From: Rugamonas rivuli | Lineage (GTDB): Bacteria; Pseudomonadota; Gammaproteobacteria; Burkholderiales; Burkholderiaceae_D | Length of the DNA: 64,000 nucleotides | Assembly (NCBI RefSeq): GCF_009380165.1 | Contig: NZ_WHUF01000004.1 | Coordinates: 620,001-684,000 of the forward strand | Reading direction: 5' to 3' | In this document: positions 36,898 through 47,844 of the stretch, in pieces | Numbering within the stretch: the stretch's first letter is position 1 | Layout of the letters: every line of letters starts with the position of its first letter | The notes under the pieces: model-generated | The model's input: the letters and a program-made list of their open reading frames with translations, nothing else | Database searches by the model: none | Told to the model about the DNA's origin: nothing | Program-made: the position numbers and the translations under genes

Positions 36898-37511
36898 TGA
36901 ACCAGCTCGCCCATCCCGCCGCCCCTATCGTGCCCGTCACGCTGGAACTGCACGGCGTCCGCCTCGAACCGCTGGGCCCGCAGCACGCCGACGGCTTGCG
37001 CGCGGCCGCCGGCGACGGCGCGCTGTGGACGCTGCGCGTGACCTCGGTGCCCGAGCCGGAACAGGTCGACGCCTACATCGCCACCGCGCTGGAAATGCGC
37101 CCCGGCCGGCTGGCCTTCGCCGTGGTCGACGCCGCCAGCGGCACGGTGCTCGGCACCACCAGCTACCACGACATCGTGCCCACCATCGCCCGGCTGGAGA
37201 TCGGTTATACCTGGTATGGCAAGCGCCACCAGCGCAGCCACGTCAACACCACCTGCAAGCTGCTGCTGATGACCCACGCCTTCGAGACGCTGGGCGCGGC
37301 GCTGCTCGGCCTGCGCACCGACAATTTCAACTTCGCCTCGCAGGCCGCCATCGAGCGCCTGGGCGCGAAGAAGGATGGCGTGCTGCGCCACCACGCGCTG
37401 CGCCGCGACGGCACCGTGCGCGACACCGTCATGTACAGCATCGCCGCCGGCGAATGGCCGGAGATCAAGGCGCAGCTGCGCTACAAGCTGGCCCTGCACG
37501 GGACGCGCTGA
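36897..37511 (+). CDS. GNAT-family acetyltransferase
   Basis: 204 residues, RimJ/RimL-like. The N-terminal strand VTLELHGVRLEPLGPQHAD is followed by AFAVVDAASGTVLGTTSY, RLEIGYTWYGKRHQRSHVNT with the family's acetyl-CoA-binding turn, and the C-terminal NFASQAAIERLGAKKDGVLR typical of RimJ/RimL enzymes. It probably acetylates a protein N-terminus or small molecule. Its place between moxR and the VWA gene, with overlaps or one-base gaps on both sides, is unusual and hints that it modifies a component of that chaperone system (inference). Confidence 0.88.
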   Translation: MNQLAHPAAPIVPVTLELHGVRLEPLGPQHADGLRAAAGDGALWTLRVTSVPEPEQVDAYIATALEMRPGRLAFAVVDAASGTVLGTTSYHDIVPTIARLEIGYTWYGKRHQRSHVNTTCKLLLMTHAFETLGAALLGLRTDNFNFASQAAIERLGAKKDGVLRHHALRRDGTVRDTVMYSIAAGEWPEIKAQLRYKLALHGTR

Positions 37512-37512
37512 C

Positions 37513-38682
37513 ATGCTGATCGATTTCTTCTTTACCCTCAAGGACGCCAAGATCCCGGTGACGATCAAGGAGTTCCTGACCCTGCTCGAAGCCATGCAGC
37601 GCCAGGTCAGCACGGCGTCGATGGACGACTTCTATTACCTGTCGCGCCTGACGCTGGTCAAGGACGAGGCCCACTACGACAAGTTCGACCGCGCCTTCGC
37701 CCAGTACTTCAAGGGCATCAACGCCGCCTTCGAGGGCAATAGCGCGATCCCGCTGGACTGGCTGGTCAAGCGCATGCAGCGCGAGCTGAGCGACGAGCAG
37801 CGCGCCCAGCTGGAAAAATTCGGCTACGACAAGCTGATGGACCGGCTGGCCGAACTGCTGAAGGAGCAGAAGGAGCGCCATGAGGGCGGCAGCAAGTGGA
37901 TAGGCACGGGCGGCACCTCGCCGTTCGGCAACGGCGGCACCAACCCCGAGGGCGTGCGCATCGGCGGCAAGGGCGGCAACCGCACCGCGGTCAAGGTGTG
38001 GGAAGTGCGCGCCTACAAGGATTACGACGGCGAACGCGAGATCGGCACCCGCAACATCAAGGTGGCGCTGCGCCGCCTGCGCAAGTTCGCGCGCCAGGGC
38101 GCCGAGGAAGAATTGGCGCTGGACGCCACCATCCGCGCCACCGCCAACAACGCCGGCTACCTCGACATCAAGATGCAGCCCGAGCGAAAAAACAACATCA
38201 AGGTGCTGATGCTGTTCGACGTCGGCGGCACCATGGACGACCATATCGAGCGCACCGAGGAACTGTTCTCGGCCGCCAAGACCGAGTTCAAGAACATGGA
38301 GTTCTTCTACTTCCACAACTGCGTGTACGACTATATGTGGAAGAACAACCGCCGCCGCCAGTCGGAACGCTTCCCGACCTGGGACATTCTGCGCAAGTAC
38401 CCGCCGGACACCAAGCTGATCTTCGTCGGCGACGCCACCATGAGCCCTTACGAGGTGCTGCAGCCGGGCGGCTCGGTCGAATACAACAACGAGGAAGCCG
38501 GCAGCGCGTGGCTGGCGCGCTTCACCAGCGCCTTCCCCAAGTTCGCCTGGCTCAATCCCGAGCCGGAGGGCGTGTGGCAGTACCGGCAGTCGATCTCCAT
38601 CATCCGCCAGCTGATGAACCACCGCATGTTCCCGCTGACCATGGACGGCCTGGAACGGGCCATGCGCACACTGAGCAAATAA
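37513..38682 (+). CDS. VWA-domain (CoxE-like) protein, partner of the MoxR ATPase
   Basis: 389 residues from ATG 37513, one base after the acetyltransferase stop. The N-terminal half is helical (MLIDFFFTLKDAKIPVTIKEFLTLLE). A Gly-rich stretch near residues 130-155 (GTGGTSPFGNGGTNPEG) precedes the VWA domain. The metal-ion-dependent adhesion site reads DVGGTMDDH from Asp236, where classic VWA domains have DxSxS, so the first Ser is replaced by Gly. FVGDATMSPYE carries the later Asp. A hairpin without a T-run follows at 38686-38708. MoxR-VWA pairs commonly assemble metalloenzymes; the target here is unknown. Confidence 0.88.
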   Translation: MLIDFFFTLKDAKIPVTIKEFLTLLEAMQRQVSTASMDDFYYLSRLTLVKDEAHYDKFDRAFAQYFKGINAAFEGNSAIPLDWLVKRMQRELSDEQRAQLEKFGYDKLMDRLAELLKEQKERHEGGSKWIGTGGTSPFGNGGTNPEGVRIGGKGGNRTAVKVWEVRAYKDYDGEREIGTRNIKVALRRLRKFARQGAEEELALDATIRATANNAGYLDIKMQPERKNNIKVLMLFDVGGTMDDHIERTEELFSAAKTEFKNMEFFYFHNCVYDYMWKNNRRRQSERFPTWDILRKYPPDTKLIFVGDATMSPYEVLQPGGSVEYNNEEAGSAWLARFTSAFPKFAWLNPEPEGVWQYRQSISIIRQLMNHRMFPLTMDGLERAMRTLSK

Positions 38683-38844
38683 AACCCGGCAAACACAAGT
38701 GTTGCCGGAGTAAAACAATGTAAAGATTATCCATATACAATTTTAAACAAATATTAACTTGTCATCGTATCGTACGACGTATAGCCTGTCTTTTCTTTAT
38801 CCTGTCGGCCCCGAACCCGCCCACAAAAGAGACCGCACGTACCC

Positions 38845-39768
38845 ATGCTACGCACAAGAAAACTCCAACTCCGCCTGCGCCGCCTGCTGCGCAACGCCAG
38901 CGCCCGGCTGACGCTGGCCGGCTTGCTGACGCTGGAAGCGCTGATCTTCCTGCTCGATATCGACACCGGCGCCGGCATTTCCTTTTCCCCCTTCCTGGTG
39001 GCGCCGACCGCGCTGGCGGCCTGGTTCCTCGGGCGGCGCGCGGCGCTGCTGTTCGTCATGCTGTCGAGCGTGGCGCGGGTGGTCGACTACACGCTGATGC
39101 GCACGCGCCACGAAAACCCCTATCTGCTGCTCTATGACCTGCTGCAAAGCGCGGCGCTGTACGGCCTGGTCGCGCTGCTGGTGCTGTATCTGCGCAGCCA
39201 GGTCGATGCGCTGCGCCGCCATGCGCGCAAGATCCGCGACACCGCGCGCCGCGAGCGCCACCGGCGCCTGATCGATTCGGCGATCCGGCGCGCGGTGCCC
39301 GAGGATGTCGAGGCCATCATCCGCCTGACCACTTCGGGCGGCGAGAGCGGCGGCTTCGACCAGTCCGTCACCGACAATGTGCGCCAGGCTGCGCTGACGG
39401 CCACCTTCACCGCCGGCATCGTCGACGGCGCCGCGCTGCGCGACCTGTGGAGCGGCGGCCAGAGCACGGTGCCGATCGAGTTCTGGGTGTGCGAGATCGA
39501 CGGCCGCGTGGTCAGCTACATGATGATACTCGGCGTGGATGGGCAGAAGAGCATGGAGCGCGAGCTGCACGCGATGGTGGTCGAGGACAGCTGCCGCGGA
39601 CGCGGCGTGGGCAGCCAGATGGTCGATTTTTTTTGCGCGCACTACAAGCACCGGCGCCTGCTGTCGGCCTGCCGCGACGGTTCGGCGATGATGCAGATGC
39701 TGAGCCGGCGCGGCTTCGCGCTGATCGCCCGCAGCGACCAGGGCTACCAGATCCTGGCGCGCGACTAG
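38845..39768 (+). CDS. membrane-anchored GNAT acetyltransferase
   Basis: 307 residues. The first about 125 carry roughly four hydrophobic helices (LTLAGLLTLEALIFLLDI, FLVAPTALAAWFLG, AALLFVMLSSVARVV and AALYGLVALLVLYL), as in MASE/DUF4118-type sensor membranes. A basic helical linker (RRHARKIRDTARRERHRR) connects to a GNAT domain at about 150-305 with acetyl-CoA loop VVEDSCRGRGVGSQMVD. Fusing a sensor-like membrane domain to an acetyltransferase is uncommon. The gene stands alone, 162 bp after the VWA gene and convergent with kdpE. Confidence 0.8.
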   Translation: MLRTRKLQLRLRRLLRNASARLTLAGLLTLEALIFLLDIDTGAGISFSPFLVAPTALAAWFLGRRAALLFVMLSSVARVVDYTLMRTRHENPYLLLYDLLQSAALYGLVALLVLYLRSQVDALRRHARKIRDTARRERHRRLIDSAIRRAVPEDVEAIIRLTTSGGESGGFDQSVTDNVRQAALTATFTAGIVDGAALRDLWSGGQSTVPIEFWVCEIDGRVVSYMMILGVDGQKSMERELHAMVVEDSCRGRGVGSQMVDFFCAHYKHRRLLSACRDGSAMMQMLSRRGFALIARSDQGYQILARD

Positions 39769-39781
39769 GCGCGCAGGCCGC

Positions 39782-40482
<701 letters not shown>

Positions 40483-40486
<4 letters not shown>

Positions 40487-43290
40487 AAGCTTCCTTCGAT
40501 TTCCAGTTCCGGCATGGCCGGCGGTGTGCCCAGCGGCAGTGTGATGACGAAGGCGGCGCCGCCCAGCGGCGACGCCGCCGCGTGGATGCGGCCGCCGTGC
40601 GCTTCGACGATGGCGCGGCAGATCGCCAGCCCCAGTCCCACGCCCGGCTTGGCCGACTCGCGCTCGCCACGGGTGAATTTTTCAAACACGGCTTCCTCGC
40701 GCCCGTGCGGCAGGCCGGGTCCGTCATCATAGACGATGATGTCGATCCACGCGCCGCGCAGTTCGGCGGCGATCTCGATGCGCGCGCCGGCCGGCGTGTA
40801 CTTGGCGGCGTTCTCCAGCAGATTGCACAGCACCCGCTCGATCAGCACGGCGTCGTAGCTGAGCAGGGGCAGCCCGGGCGGCAGCCGGGTGCGCACCACG
40901 TGGCCCTGCAGCAGCGAGCCGCTGGCGCGCAGCGCGCTGCCGACCACCTCTTCCAGCGCCTGCCACTGCAGGTTGAACTTGACTTCGCCGCTCTGGATGC
41001 GCGCCATGTCGAGCAGGTTGGACACCAGGGCGCTCATGCGCAGCGCTTCGTCGTGCAGCAGCGCCGCCGTCTCCAGCTGGGCCGGCGCCAGCGGCGGCCG
41101 CGAGCCGGCCAGCGTTTCCGACAGGCCGACCAGCGAGGTCAATGGCGTGCGCAAATCGTGCGACAGCGCCGCCAGCAGCGAGTTGCGCAGCCGTTCCGAT
41201 TCCATGTTGACCAGCGCGTTCTGCGCCACCTCGATGTAGTGCACCCGCTCCAGTGCGATGGCGGCCAGCGCGGCGAAGGTGTCGAGCTGCTGGCGCTGTT
41301 CCGGGATCAGTATCCAGCGCCGGTGCTGCGGTTCGATCGCCAGCACGCCGCGGGTGCGCATCGGCGCCACCAGCGGCAGGTAGAAGATGCGGCTGGCCGG
41401 CAGCGTGCCTGTGCCCAGGCCGGCGCTCTCGGCGCGGTCGAACGCCCATTGGGCGATGCCGGTGTCGAGCACCGACAGGTGGGCGCGGCTGGCGATGTCG
41501 GCGGCGCTCAGCGGCGGCAGTTGCAGGCGGCCGTCGTCGTCCGGCACCAGCAGCGTGGCGCGGGCGCGGAAGGCCTGCTGGATGCAGCGCTGGGTGGTGT
41601 CGAAAATCTGCTCGGTCTGCAGGGCGCCCGACAGTTCGCGGGCGAACTCGTACAGCGCGCGCGAACGCTTCTCGCGGTGCGAGGCCACGCGCGCCTGGAA
41701 GCGCAGGTCGGACGTCAGGTGGCCGGTGATCAGGCCCACCGCCAGCATGACCACGAAGGTGATCAGGTACTGGAAATCCGAGACGGCGAAGGTGAAGCGC
41801 GGCGGCACGAAGAAGAAGTCGAAGCAGGCCACGCTGACGCAGGTGGCCACCACCGACGGCCCGCGCCCGAAGCGCACCGCCACCAGCACCACCACCAGCA
41901 GGAACAGCATGGCGATGTTGGCCAGGTCCAGCCAGGCCAGCAAGGGCGTGGCCAGCAGCGCGGTGGCCACGCTGGCCACGCTGGCCGCCGCGTAGCCGAT
42001 CAGGCGCCGGCGCAGCACTGCGGCGCTCTGCTCGTCGTCCGGGCCACCGTCCGGGGCGCCATTGGGGCCGCCCCCCGGGACGCCGTCCGCGCGGAGGTCG
42101 GCGCCGGCGGCGCGCGCGGCCGGCGGCGTCTCCTTGCTGGGCACACCGATTTCCACCAGGTCGATGTCGGGCGCGTAGCGCGCCAGCCGCTTGCCGTGTG
42201 GCTGGAGCCACGGCCAGGTCGGATGGGCGCGGCCCAGCACGATCTTGGACAGGTTGTGGCTGCGCGCGTAGTCCGCCGCCGCCAGCGCGATGTCGTGGCC
42301 CGGCAGCACGGCGGTGGTCGCGCCCAGGTCTTCGGCCAGCTTCAATGTCTTGAGGATTTGCTCGCGCTGGGCGGCCGGCAGCCGTTGCAGCGCCGGCGTC
42401 TCGATGTAGATCGCATGCCAGCCGGTGCCCAGCTGGCTGGCCAGCCGCGCCGTGCTGCGCACCGTGTGCTCGCCGCCGGCGCGCGGGCCGACGCAGGCCA
42501 GCAGCGCGGCGCCGGTCTTCCAGATGTCGGCTATCGACTGCTCGACGCGGTAGGCGCGCACGTCGTCCTCGATGCGGTCGGCGGTGCGGCGCAGCGCCAG
42601 CTCGCGCAGCGCGATCAGGTTCCCCTTGCGGAAAAAATTCTTCGATGCGCGTTCGGCCTGCTGTTCCTGGTACACCTTGCCGCTCTTGAGGCGTGCCAGC
42701 AGCTCGTCGGCCGGCACGTCGACCAGCACCACTTCGTCGGCCTGGTCGAACACGGTGTCCGGCACGGTCTCGCCGACGCGGATGCCGGTGATGCCGCCGA
42801 CCACGTCGTTCAGGCTTTCCAGGTGCTGCACATTGACGGTGGTGAGCACGTCGATGCCGGCGTCGAGCAGTTCCTCGACATCCTGCCAGCGCTTGGGGTG
42901 GCGCGAGCCGGGCGCGTTGGAATGCGCCAGCTCGTCCACCAGGATCAGCGGCGGCCGCCGCTCCAGCGCGCCATCGAGGTCGAACTCGGCGAGGCGCTTG
43001 CCGCGGTAGTCGACCGCCCGGGGCGGCAGCACGTCCAGTCCCGCCAGCATGGCCGCGGTCTCGCTGCGGCCATGGGTTTCGACCACGCCGACCAGCACCG
43101 GCTGGCCATCGGCCTGCAGCTTGCGGGCGGCGGCCAGCATGGCGTAGGTCTTGCCGACGCCGGCCGAGGCGCCGAAGTAGATGCGCAGCTTGCCGCGCGC
43201 GGCGCGGCGCTCCTGCGCCTGCACCTGGGCCAGCAGCGCATCCGGATCGGGACGGTCGGGACGCAGGCTATCGTTGGGGAACATGGACAT
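40483..43290 (-). CDS. kdpD: KDP operon sensor histidine kinase KdpD
   Basis: 935 residues. Order: N-terminal KdpD domain with P-loop GASAGVGKTYAML, a USP-like domain (about 250-380), four transmembrane helices (DUF4118, from ATALLATPLLAWLDLANIAML), a GAF-like region, and the kinase core with H-box ALSHDLRTPLTSLVG and GLGLAICRAIVEAHGG. It senses K+ limitation and phosphorylates KdpE. A Gly/Ala/Asp/Pro-rich insert (about residues 390-420, with GGGPNGAPDGGPDDEQ) lies between the USP and membrane parts and is not usual in length. ATG 43290 is used; ATG 43284 is also possible. Confidence 0.96.
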
Positions 43291-43299
43291 CCGGCGATT

Positions 43300-43896
43300 C
43301 TACTGCTTCGGCGCCGGGCGTGCCTGGTCCAGCGCCAGATTGAGCGCCAGCACGTTGACGCGCGGCTCGCCGAAGAAGCCGAAGTACTGCTTCAGCTGCT
43401 GGCCGTCGACCAGCGCCAGCACCTGTTCGGCCGGCATGTGGCGGGCGGCGGCGATGCGGCCGGCCTGGTAGCGCGCGGCGGCCACGCTGATCTCGGGATC
43501 GAGTCCGCTGCCGGACGCCGTCACCAGGTCGACCGGCACCGGCGCGCTGTTGGCCGGGTCGGCCGCCTTGAGCGCTTCGATGCGCGCCTTGACGGCGTCG
43601 GCCAGCGCCGGGTTGTTCGGGCCCAGGTTGGAGCCGCTGGAACCGGCGCCGTTGTTGGGCATCGGCCCGGTGGCCGACGGCCGGCTCCAGAAGTACTGCG
43701 GCGACGAGAAGGCCTGGCCGATCAGCGACGAGCCGACCGCCCTGCCGCCGGCTTCGACGATGCTGCCGGCCGCCTGCGCCGGGAAGACTGCGGCGCCGAT
43801 GCCGCTGACGGCCAGCGGATAGACCACGCCGCAGACCAGCGTCAGGGCGGCGAACAGCACGAGGGCGGGACGCAGGGGGGAGATGGATGAGGTCAT
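43300..43896 (-). CDS. kdpC: potassium-transporting ATPase subunit KdpC
   Basis: 198 residues. A single N-terminal transmembrane helix (PALVLFAALTLVCGVVYPLA) anchors a periplasmic domain. Family motifs are GSSLIGQAFSSPQYFWSRPSA and LVTASGSGLDPEISVAAARYQ. KdpC stabilises the KdpFABC complex and helps nucleotide binding by KdpB. It lies 12 bp after kdpB and 9 bp before kdpD. Confidence 0.96.
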   Translation of the reverse strand: MTSSISPLRPALVLFAALTLVCGVVYPLAVSGIGAAVFPAQAAGSIVEAGGRAVGSSLIGQAFSSPQYFWSRPSATGPMPNNGAGSSGSNLGPNNPALADAVKARIEALKAADPANSAPVPVDLVTASGSGLDPEISVAAARYQAGRIAAARHMPAEQVLALVDGQQLKQYFGFFGEPRVNVLALNLALDQARPAPKQ

Positions 43897-43908
43897 GATG
43901 CTTCCTTC

Positions 43909-46017
43909 TTAAACCAGGTTGAGCGCCGACAGCAGCAGGTCGATCGCCTTGATGCCGATGAACGGCAGGATGATGCCGCCGATGCCGTACACCAGCAGGT
44001 TGCGGCGCAGCAGAGCGGTGGCGCCGATGGCGCGGTACTGCACGCCCTTCAACGCCAGCGGGATCAGCGCGATGATGATCAGCGCGTTGAAGATCACCGC
44101 CGACATGATGGCCGACGACGGGCTGGCCAGGTGCATGATGTCCAGCGCCTTCAGCTGCGGATAGGTGCCGACGAAGGCCGCGGGGATGATGGCGAAGTAC
44201 TTGGCGATGTCGTTCGAGATCGAGAACGTGGTCAGCGAGCCGCGCGTCATCAGCATCTGCTTGCCGATTTCGACGATCTCCAGCAGCTTGGTCGGATTCG
44301 AATCCAGGTCGACCATATTGCCGGCCTCCTTGGCGGCCTGGGTGCCGGAGTTCATCGCCACGGCGACATCGGCCTGGGCCAGCGCGGGGGCGTCGTTGGT
44401 GCCGTCGCCGGTCATGGCCACCAGCCGGCCTTCGGACTGGTAGCTGCGGATCAGTTTAAGCTTGTCCTCCGGCGTGGCTTCGGCCAGGAAGTCGTCCACG
44501 CCCGCTTCGGCGGCGATGGCGGCGGCGGTCAGCTTGTTGTCGCCGGTGATCATCACGGTCTTGATGCCCATGCGGCGCAATTCGGCGAAGCGTTCCTTGA
44601 TGCCGCCCTTGACGATGTCCTTCAGCTCCACCACGCCCATCACGCGGCCGGCGTCGACCACCACCAGCGGCGTGCTGCCGCGGCGCGATACGTCGTCGAC
44701 GGCGCGCGCCACCTCCGCCGGATACGGCTGGCCCAGCGACTCGACGTACTGGCGCACGGTGTCGGCCGCGCCCTTGCGTACATGGCGTTCGCCGAGATCG
44801 ACACCGCTCATGCGGGTCTGCGCAGTGAACGGCACGAACACCGCCTGCAGCGACGCCATCTCGCGCTCGCGGATGTTGAACTTCTGCTTGGCCAGCACCA
44901 CGATGCTGCGGCCTTCCGGCGTTTCGTCGGCCAGCGAGGCCAGTTGCGCCACATCGGCCAGCTGCTGTTCGCTGACGCCGGGGGCGGCGAAGAAGGCCGA
45001 GGCCTGGCGGTTGCCCAGCGTGATGGTGCCGGTTTTATCGAGCAGCAGCACGTCGACGTCGCCGGCCGCTTCCACCGCGCGGCCGGAGGTGGCGATCACA
45101 TTGGCCTGCATCATGCGGCTCATGCCTGCCACGCCAATGGCCGACAGCAGGCCGCCGATGGTGGTCGGGATCAGGCACACCAGCAGCGCGATCAGCACCG
45201 TGATGGTGATCGGCGTTCCGCTGCCGGCCGCCGCCACCGAGAACAGCGAGAACGGCAGCAAGGTCACGGTGACGATCAGGAACACGATGGTCAGCGCCAC
45301 CAGCAGGATGGTCAGCGCGATTTCGTTGGGAGTCTTCTGGCGCTTGGCGCCCTCCACCATCGAGATCATGCGGTCGAGGAAGGTCTCGCCCGGATTGGCC
45401 GTCACCTTGACCACCAGCCAGTCCGACAGCACGCGGGTGCCGCCGGTAACGGACGAAAAATCGCCGCCCGACTCGCGTATCACCGGCGCCGATTCGCCGG
45501 TGATGGCGCTTTCGTCGACCGAGGCCACGCCTTCGATCACCTCGCCGTCGATGGGGATCACATCGCCCGCTTCGACCAGGATGTAGTTACCCTTGCGCAG
45601 ATCGAGCGCCGGCTGCGGCAGCCAGGTGGTGCCGTGTTTGGGGCTGGCCAGCTTCTTGGCGATGACGCTTTGCTTCAGGCTGCGCAGCGATGCCGCCTGC
45701 GCCTTGCTGCGGCCCTCGGCCATCGCCTCGGCGAAATTGGCGAACAACACCGTGAACCACAGCCAGACGGCGGTGGCCAGGATGAAGCCCGGCCGCGCCT
45801 CGCCGGCGCCGAACAGCGACTGCACGTACAGCCCCGTGGTGATGATGCTGCCGACGTAGACCACGAACATCACCGGGCTGCGCAACTGCGTGCGCGGGCT
45901 CAGTTTGCGGAACGAATCGGCGATCGCCGGCATCAGCAGCTCGTTGTCGAACATGGCGAGCTTTTTGGCGGGCGGATTGGTAAACAAGGTCATCTCTTTT
46001 TGCGTAGCTTGTGACAT
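43909..46017 (-). CDS. kdpB: potassium-transporting P-type ATPase subunit KdpB
   Basis: 702-residue catalytic subunit that hydrolyses ATP to drive K+ uptake through KdpA. P-type ATPase signatures are intact: TGESAPVI (actuator loop), phosphorylation site DKTGTITLGN, and hinge GDGTNDAPALAQADVAVAM. The N-terminal NPPAKKLAMFDNELLMPAI is slightly extended relative to E. coli. Seven transmembrane helices are expected. It lies between kdpA (9-bp gap) and kdpC (12-bp gap). Confidence 0.97.
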   Translation of the reverse strand: MSQATQKEMTLFTNPPAKKLAMFDNELLMPAIADSFRKLSPRTQLRSPVMFVVYVGSIITTGLYVQSLFGAGEARPGFILATAVWLWFTVLFANFAEAMAEGRSKAQAASLRSLKQSVIAKKLASPKHGTTWLPQPALDLRKGNYILVEAGDVIPIDGEVIEGVASVDESAITGESAPVIRESGGDFSSVTGGTRVLSDWLVVKVTANPGETFLDRMISMVEGAKRQKTPNEIALTILLVALTIVFLIVTVTLLPFSLFSVAAAGSGTPITITVLIALLVCLIPTTIGGLLSAIGVAGMSRMMQANVIATSGRAVEAAGDVDVLLLDKTGTITLGNRQASAFFAAPGVSEQQLADVAQLASLADETPEGRSIVVLAKQKFNIREREMASLQAVFVPFTAQTRMSGVDLGERHVRKGAADTVRQYVESLGQPYPAEVARAVDDVSRRGSTPLVVVDAGRVMGVVELKDIVKGGIKERFAELRRMGIKTVMITGDNKLTAAAIAAEAGVDDFLAEATPEDKLKLIRSYQSEGRLVAMTGDGTNDAPALAQADVAVAMNSGTQAAKEAGNMVDLDSNPTKLLEIVEIGKQMLMTRGSLTTFSISNDIAKYFAIIPAAFVGTYPQLKALDIMHLASPSSAIMSAVIFNALIIIALIPLALKGVQYRAIGATALLRRNLLVYGIGGIILPFIGIKAIDLLLSALNLV

Positions 46018-46026
46018 GGTGATTCC

Positions 46027-47844
46027 TTATTGGGCAAACAGCTGCAGGTGTTCGACCACAGGGCCGAGCGCCAGCGCCGGAACGTAATTGAGCACACCGA
46101 CCAGGGCGACCACGCCGACCAGCAGGCCGATGAACATCGGGCCGTGGGTGGGCATGGTGCCGGCATTGGCCTCCAGCCGCTGCTTGCCGGCCAGCGAACC
46201 GGCGATCGCCAGGATAGGCACGATCATGGCGAAGCGGCCGAACCACATGGCGATCGCCAGCATGCTGTTATAGAACGGCGTATTGGCGGACAGGCCGGCG
46301 AACGCGCTGCCGTTGTTGTTGGCGGCGGAGCTGAAGGCGTACAGGATCTCCGAGAAGCCGTGCGCGCCGGGATTGGCGATGCCCGCCTTGCCGGCATCGC
46401 ACATGACGGCGATGCCGGTACCGGCCAGCACCAGCGTCGGCGTGACCAGGATGGCGATGGAGGTCATCTTCATTTCATAGGCCTGGATCTTCTTGCCCAG
46501 GTATTCCGGCGTGCGGCCTATCATCAGGCCGGCGATGAACACCGCCATGATGGCGAAGACCAGCATGCCGTACAGGCCGGAGCCGACGCCGCCGAAGATC
46601 ACTTCGCCGAACTGGATCAGCAGCATCGGGATCATGCCGCCCAGCGGCATGAAGGAATCGTGCATGGCGTTGACCGCGCCGCAGGAGGCGGCGGTGGTGA
46701 CGGCGGCGAACAGCGTCGAGGCGCTGATGCCGAAGCGGGTCTCCTTGCCTTCCATATTGCCGCCCGATTGCAGCGCGCTCATGGTCTGGTCGACATGCAG
46801 CGCCTGCAGCGCCGGGTGGGCCTGCTGCTCGGCGCCCATCACGGCGACGGTGCAGACCACGAACAGCAGCGTCATCGCGCCCAGCACCGCCCAGCCCTGG
46901 CGGCGGTCGCCGACCATGCGGCCGAAGGCGAAGCACAGGCCGGCCGGGATCACGAAGATCGCCAGCATCTCCAGGAAGTTGGACAGCGCGGTCGGGTTCT
47001 CGTAAGGGTGGGCCGAGTTGGCGTTGAAGAAGCCGCCGCCGTTCGTGCCCAGCATCTTGATCGCTTCCTGCGACGCCACCGGCCCCATGGCGATGGTCTG
47101 CGTGGTGGCGGTCAGCGTTTCGGTCAGCGGCTCGCCCTTGGCGTCCTTCAGCGGCTGGCCGTCGGCGCCCATCTTCGGCTGCGTGTAAGTCACGGCGTCG
47201 AGCAGCTGCACGTCCTTGTAGGCGGAGAAGTTCTGGATCACGCCCTGGCCGGTCAGCGCCACGGCCAGCACCAGCGACAGCGGCAGCAGCACGTACAGCG
47301 TCGAACGCGTGACGTCGGCCCAGAAATTGCCGATCGATTTGGTGGAGCGCGACGAGAAGCCGCGTATCAGCGCATAGGCCACGGCGATGCCGGTGGCGGC
47401 CGAGAAGAAGTTCTGGCAGGTCAGCACCAGCATCTGGGTCAGGTAGCTCATGGTCTGCTCGCCGCTGTAGCCCTGCCAGTTGGTGTTGGCGACGAAGCTG
47501 ACGGCGGTGTTGAAGGCCGAGTCGGGACTGACGTTGGCCATCGCCTGCGGGTTAAGAGGCAGGAAGGCTTGCACGCGTTGCAGGCCGTAGGTCGCCAGCG
47601 CGCCCAGGCCGTTAAACAGCAGCAGCGCGATGGCGTAGGCCTTCCACGACTGGCCTTGCGGAGCGCCGTCCTTGCCGGCGATGCCGGCGGCGCGGTACAG
47701 CAGGGTTTCGAGCTTGCCGAGCCAGCCCAGATAAGGCACGGCGCCGCCGTTGCCGACGCGCGCGAGCAGAGCGCCCAGCGGCCAGGCCAGCGCCAGCAGC
47801 GCGGCCAGGAAGGCCAGCAGCAGTATGGTCGATTGCATGGTCAT
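46027..47844 (-). CDS. kdpA: potassium-transporting ATPase potassium-binding subunit KdpA
   Basis: 605 residues with about ten transmembrane helices and four selectivity-filter-like loops, such as SFVANTNWQGYSGE, GTNGGGFFNANSAHP, and FSSAANNNGSAFAG. It is the channel-like subunit that binds K+. I chose ATG 47844, which overlaps the kdpF stop by one base (TGATG) and has GGAGG 7-8 bases upstream. A GTG one codon earlier and an ATG two codons later are possible. Its length is close to, but slightly above, the 557 of E. coli KdpA. Confidence 0.96.
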   Translation of the reverse strand: MTMQSTILLLAFLAALLALAWPLGALLARVGNGGAVPYLGWLGKLETLLYRAAGIAGKDGAPQGQSWKAYAIALLLFNGLGALATYGLQRVQAFLPLNPQAMANVSPDSAFNTAVSFVANTNWQGYSGEQTMSYLTQMLVLTCQNFFSAATGIAVAYALIRGFSSRSTKSIGNFWADVTRSTLYVLLPLSLVLAVALTGQGVIQNFSAYKDVQLLDAVTYTQPKMGADGQPLKDAKGEPLTETLTATTQTIAMGPVASQEAIKMLGTNGGGFFNANSAHPYENPTALSNFLEMLAIFVIPAGLCFAFGRMVGDRRQGWAVLGAMTLLFVVCTVAVMGAEQQAHPALQALHVDQTMSALQSGGNMEGKETRFGISASTLFAAVTTAASCGAVNAMHDSFMPLGGMIPMLLIQFGEVIFGGVGSGLYGMLVFAIMAVFIAGLMIGRTPEYLGKKIQAYEMKMTSIAILVTPTLVLAGTGIAVMCDAGKAGIANPGAHGFSEILYAFSSAANNNGSAFAGLSANTPFYNSMLAIAMWFGRFAMIVPILAIAGSLAGKQRLEANAGTMPTHGPMFIGLLVGVVALVGVLNYVPALALGPVVEHLQLFAQ

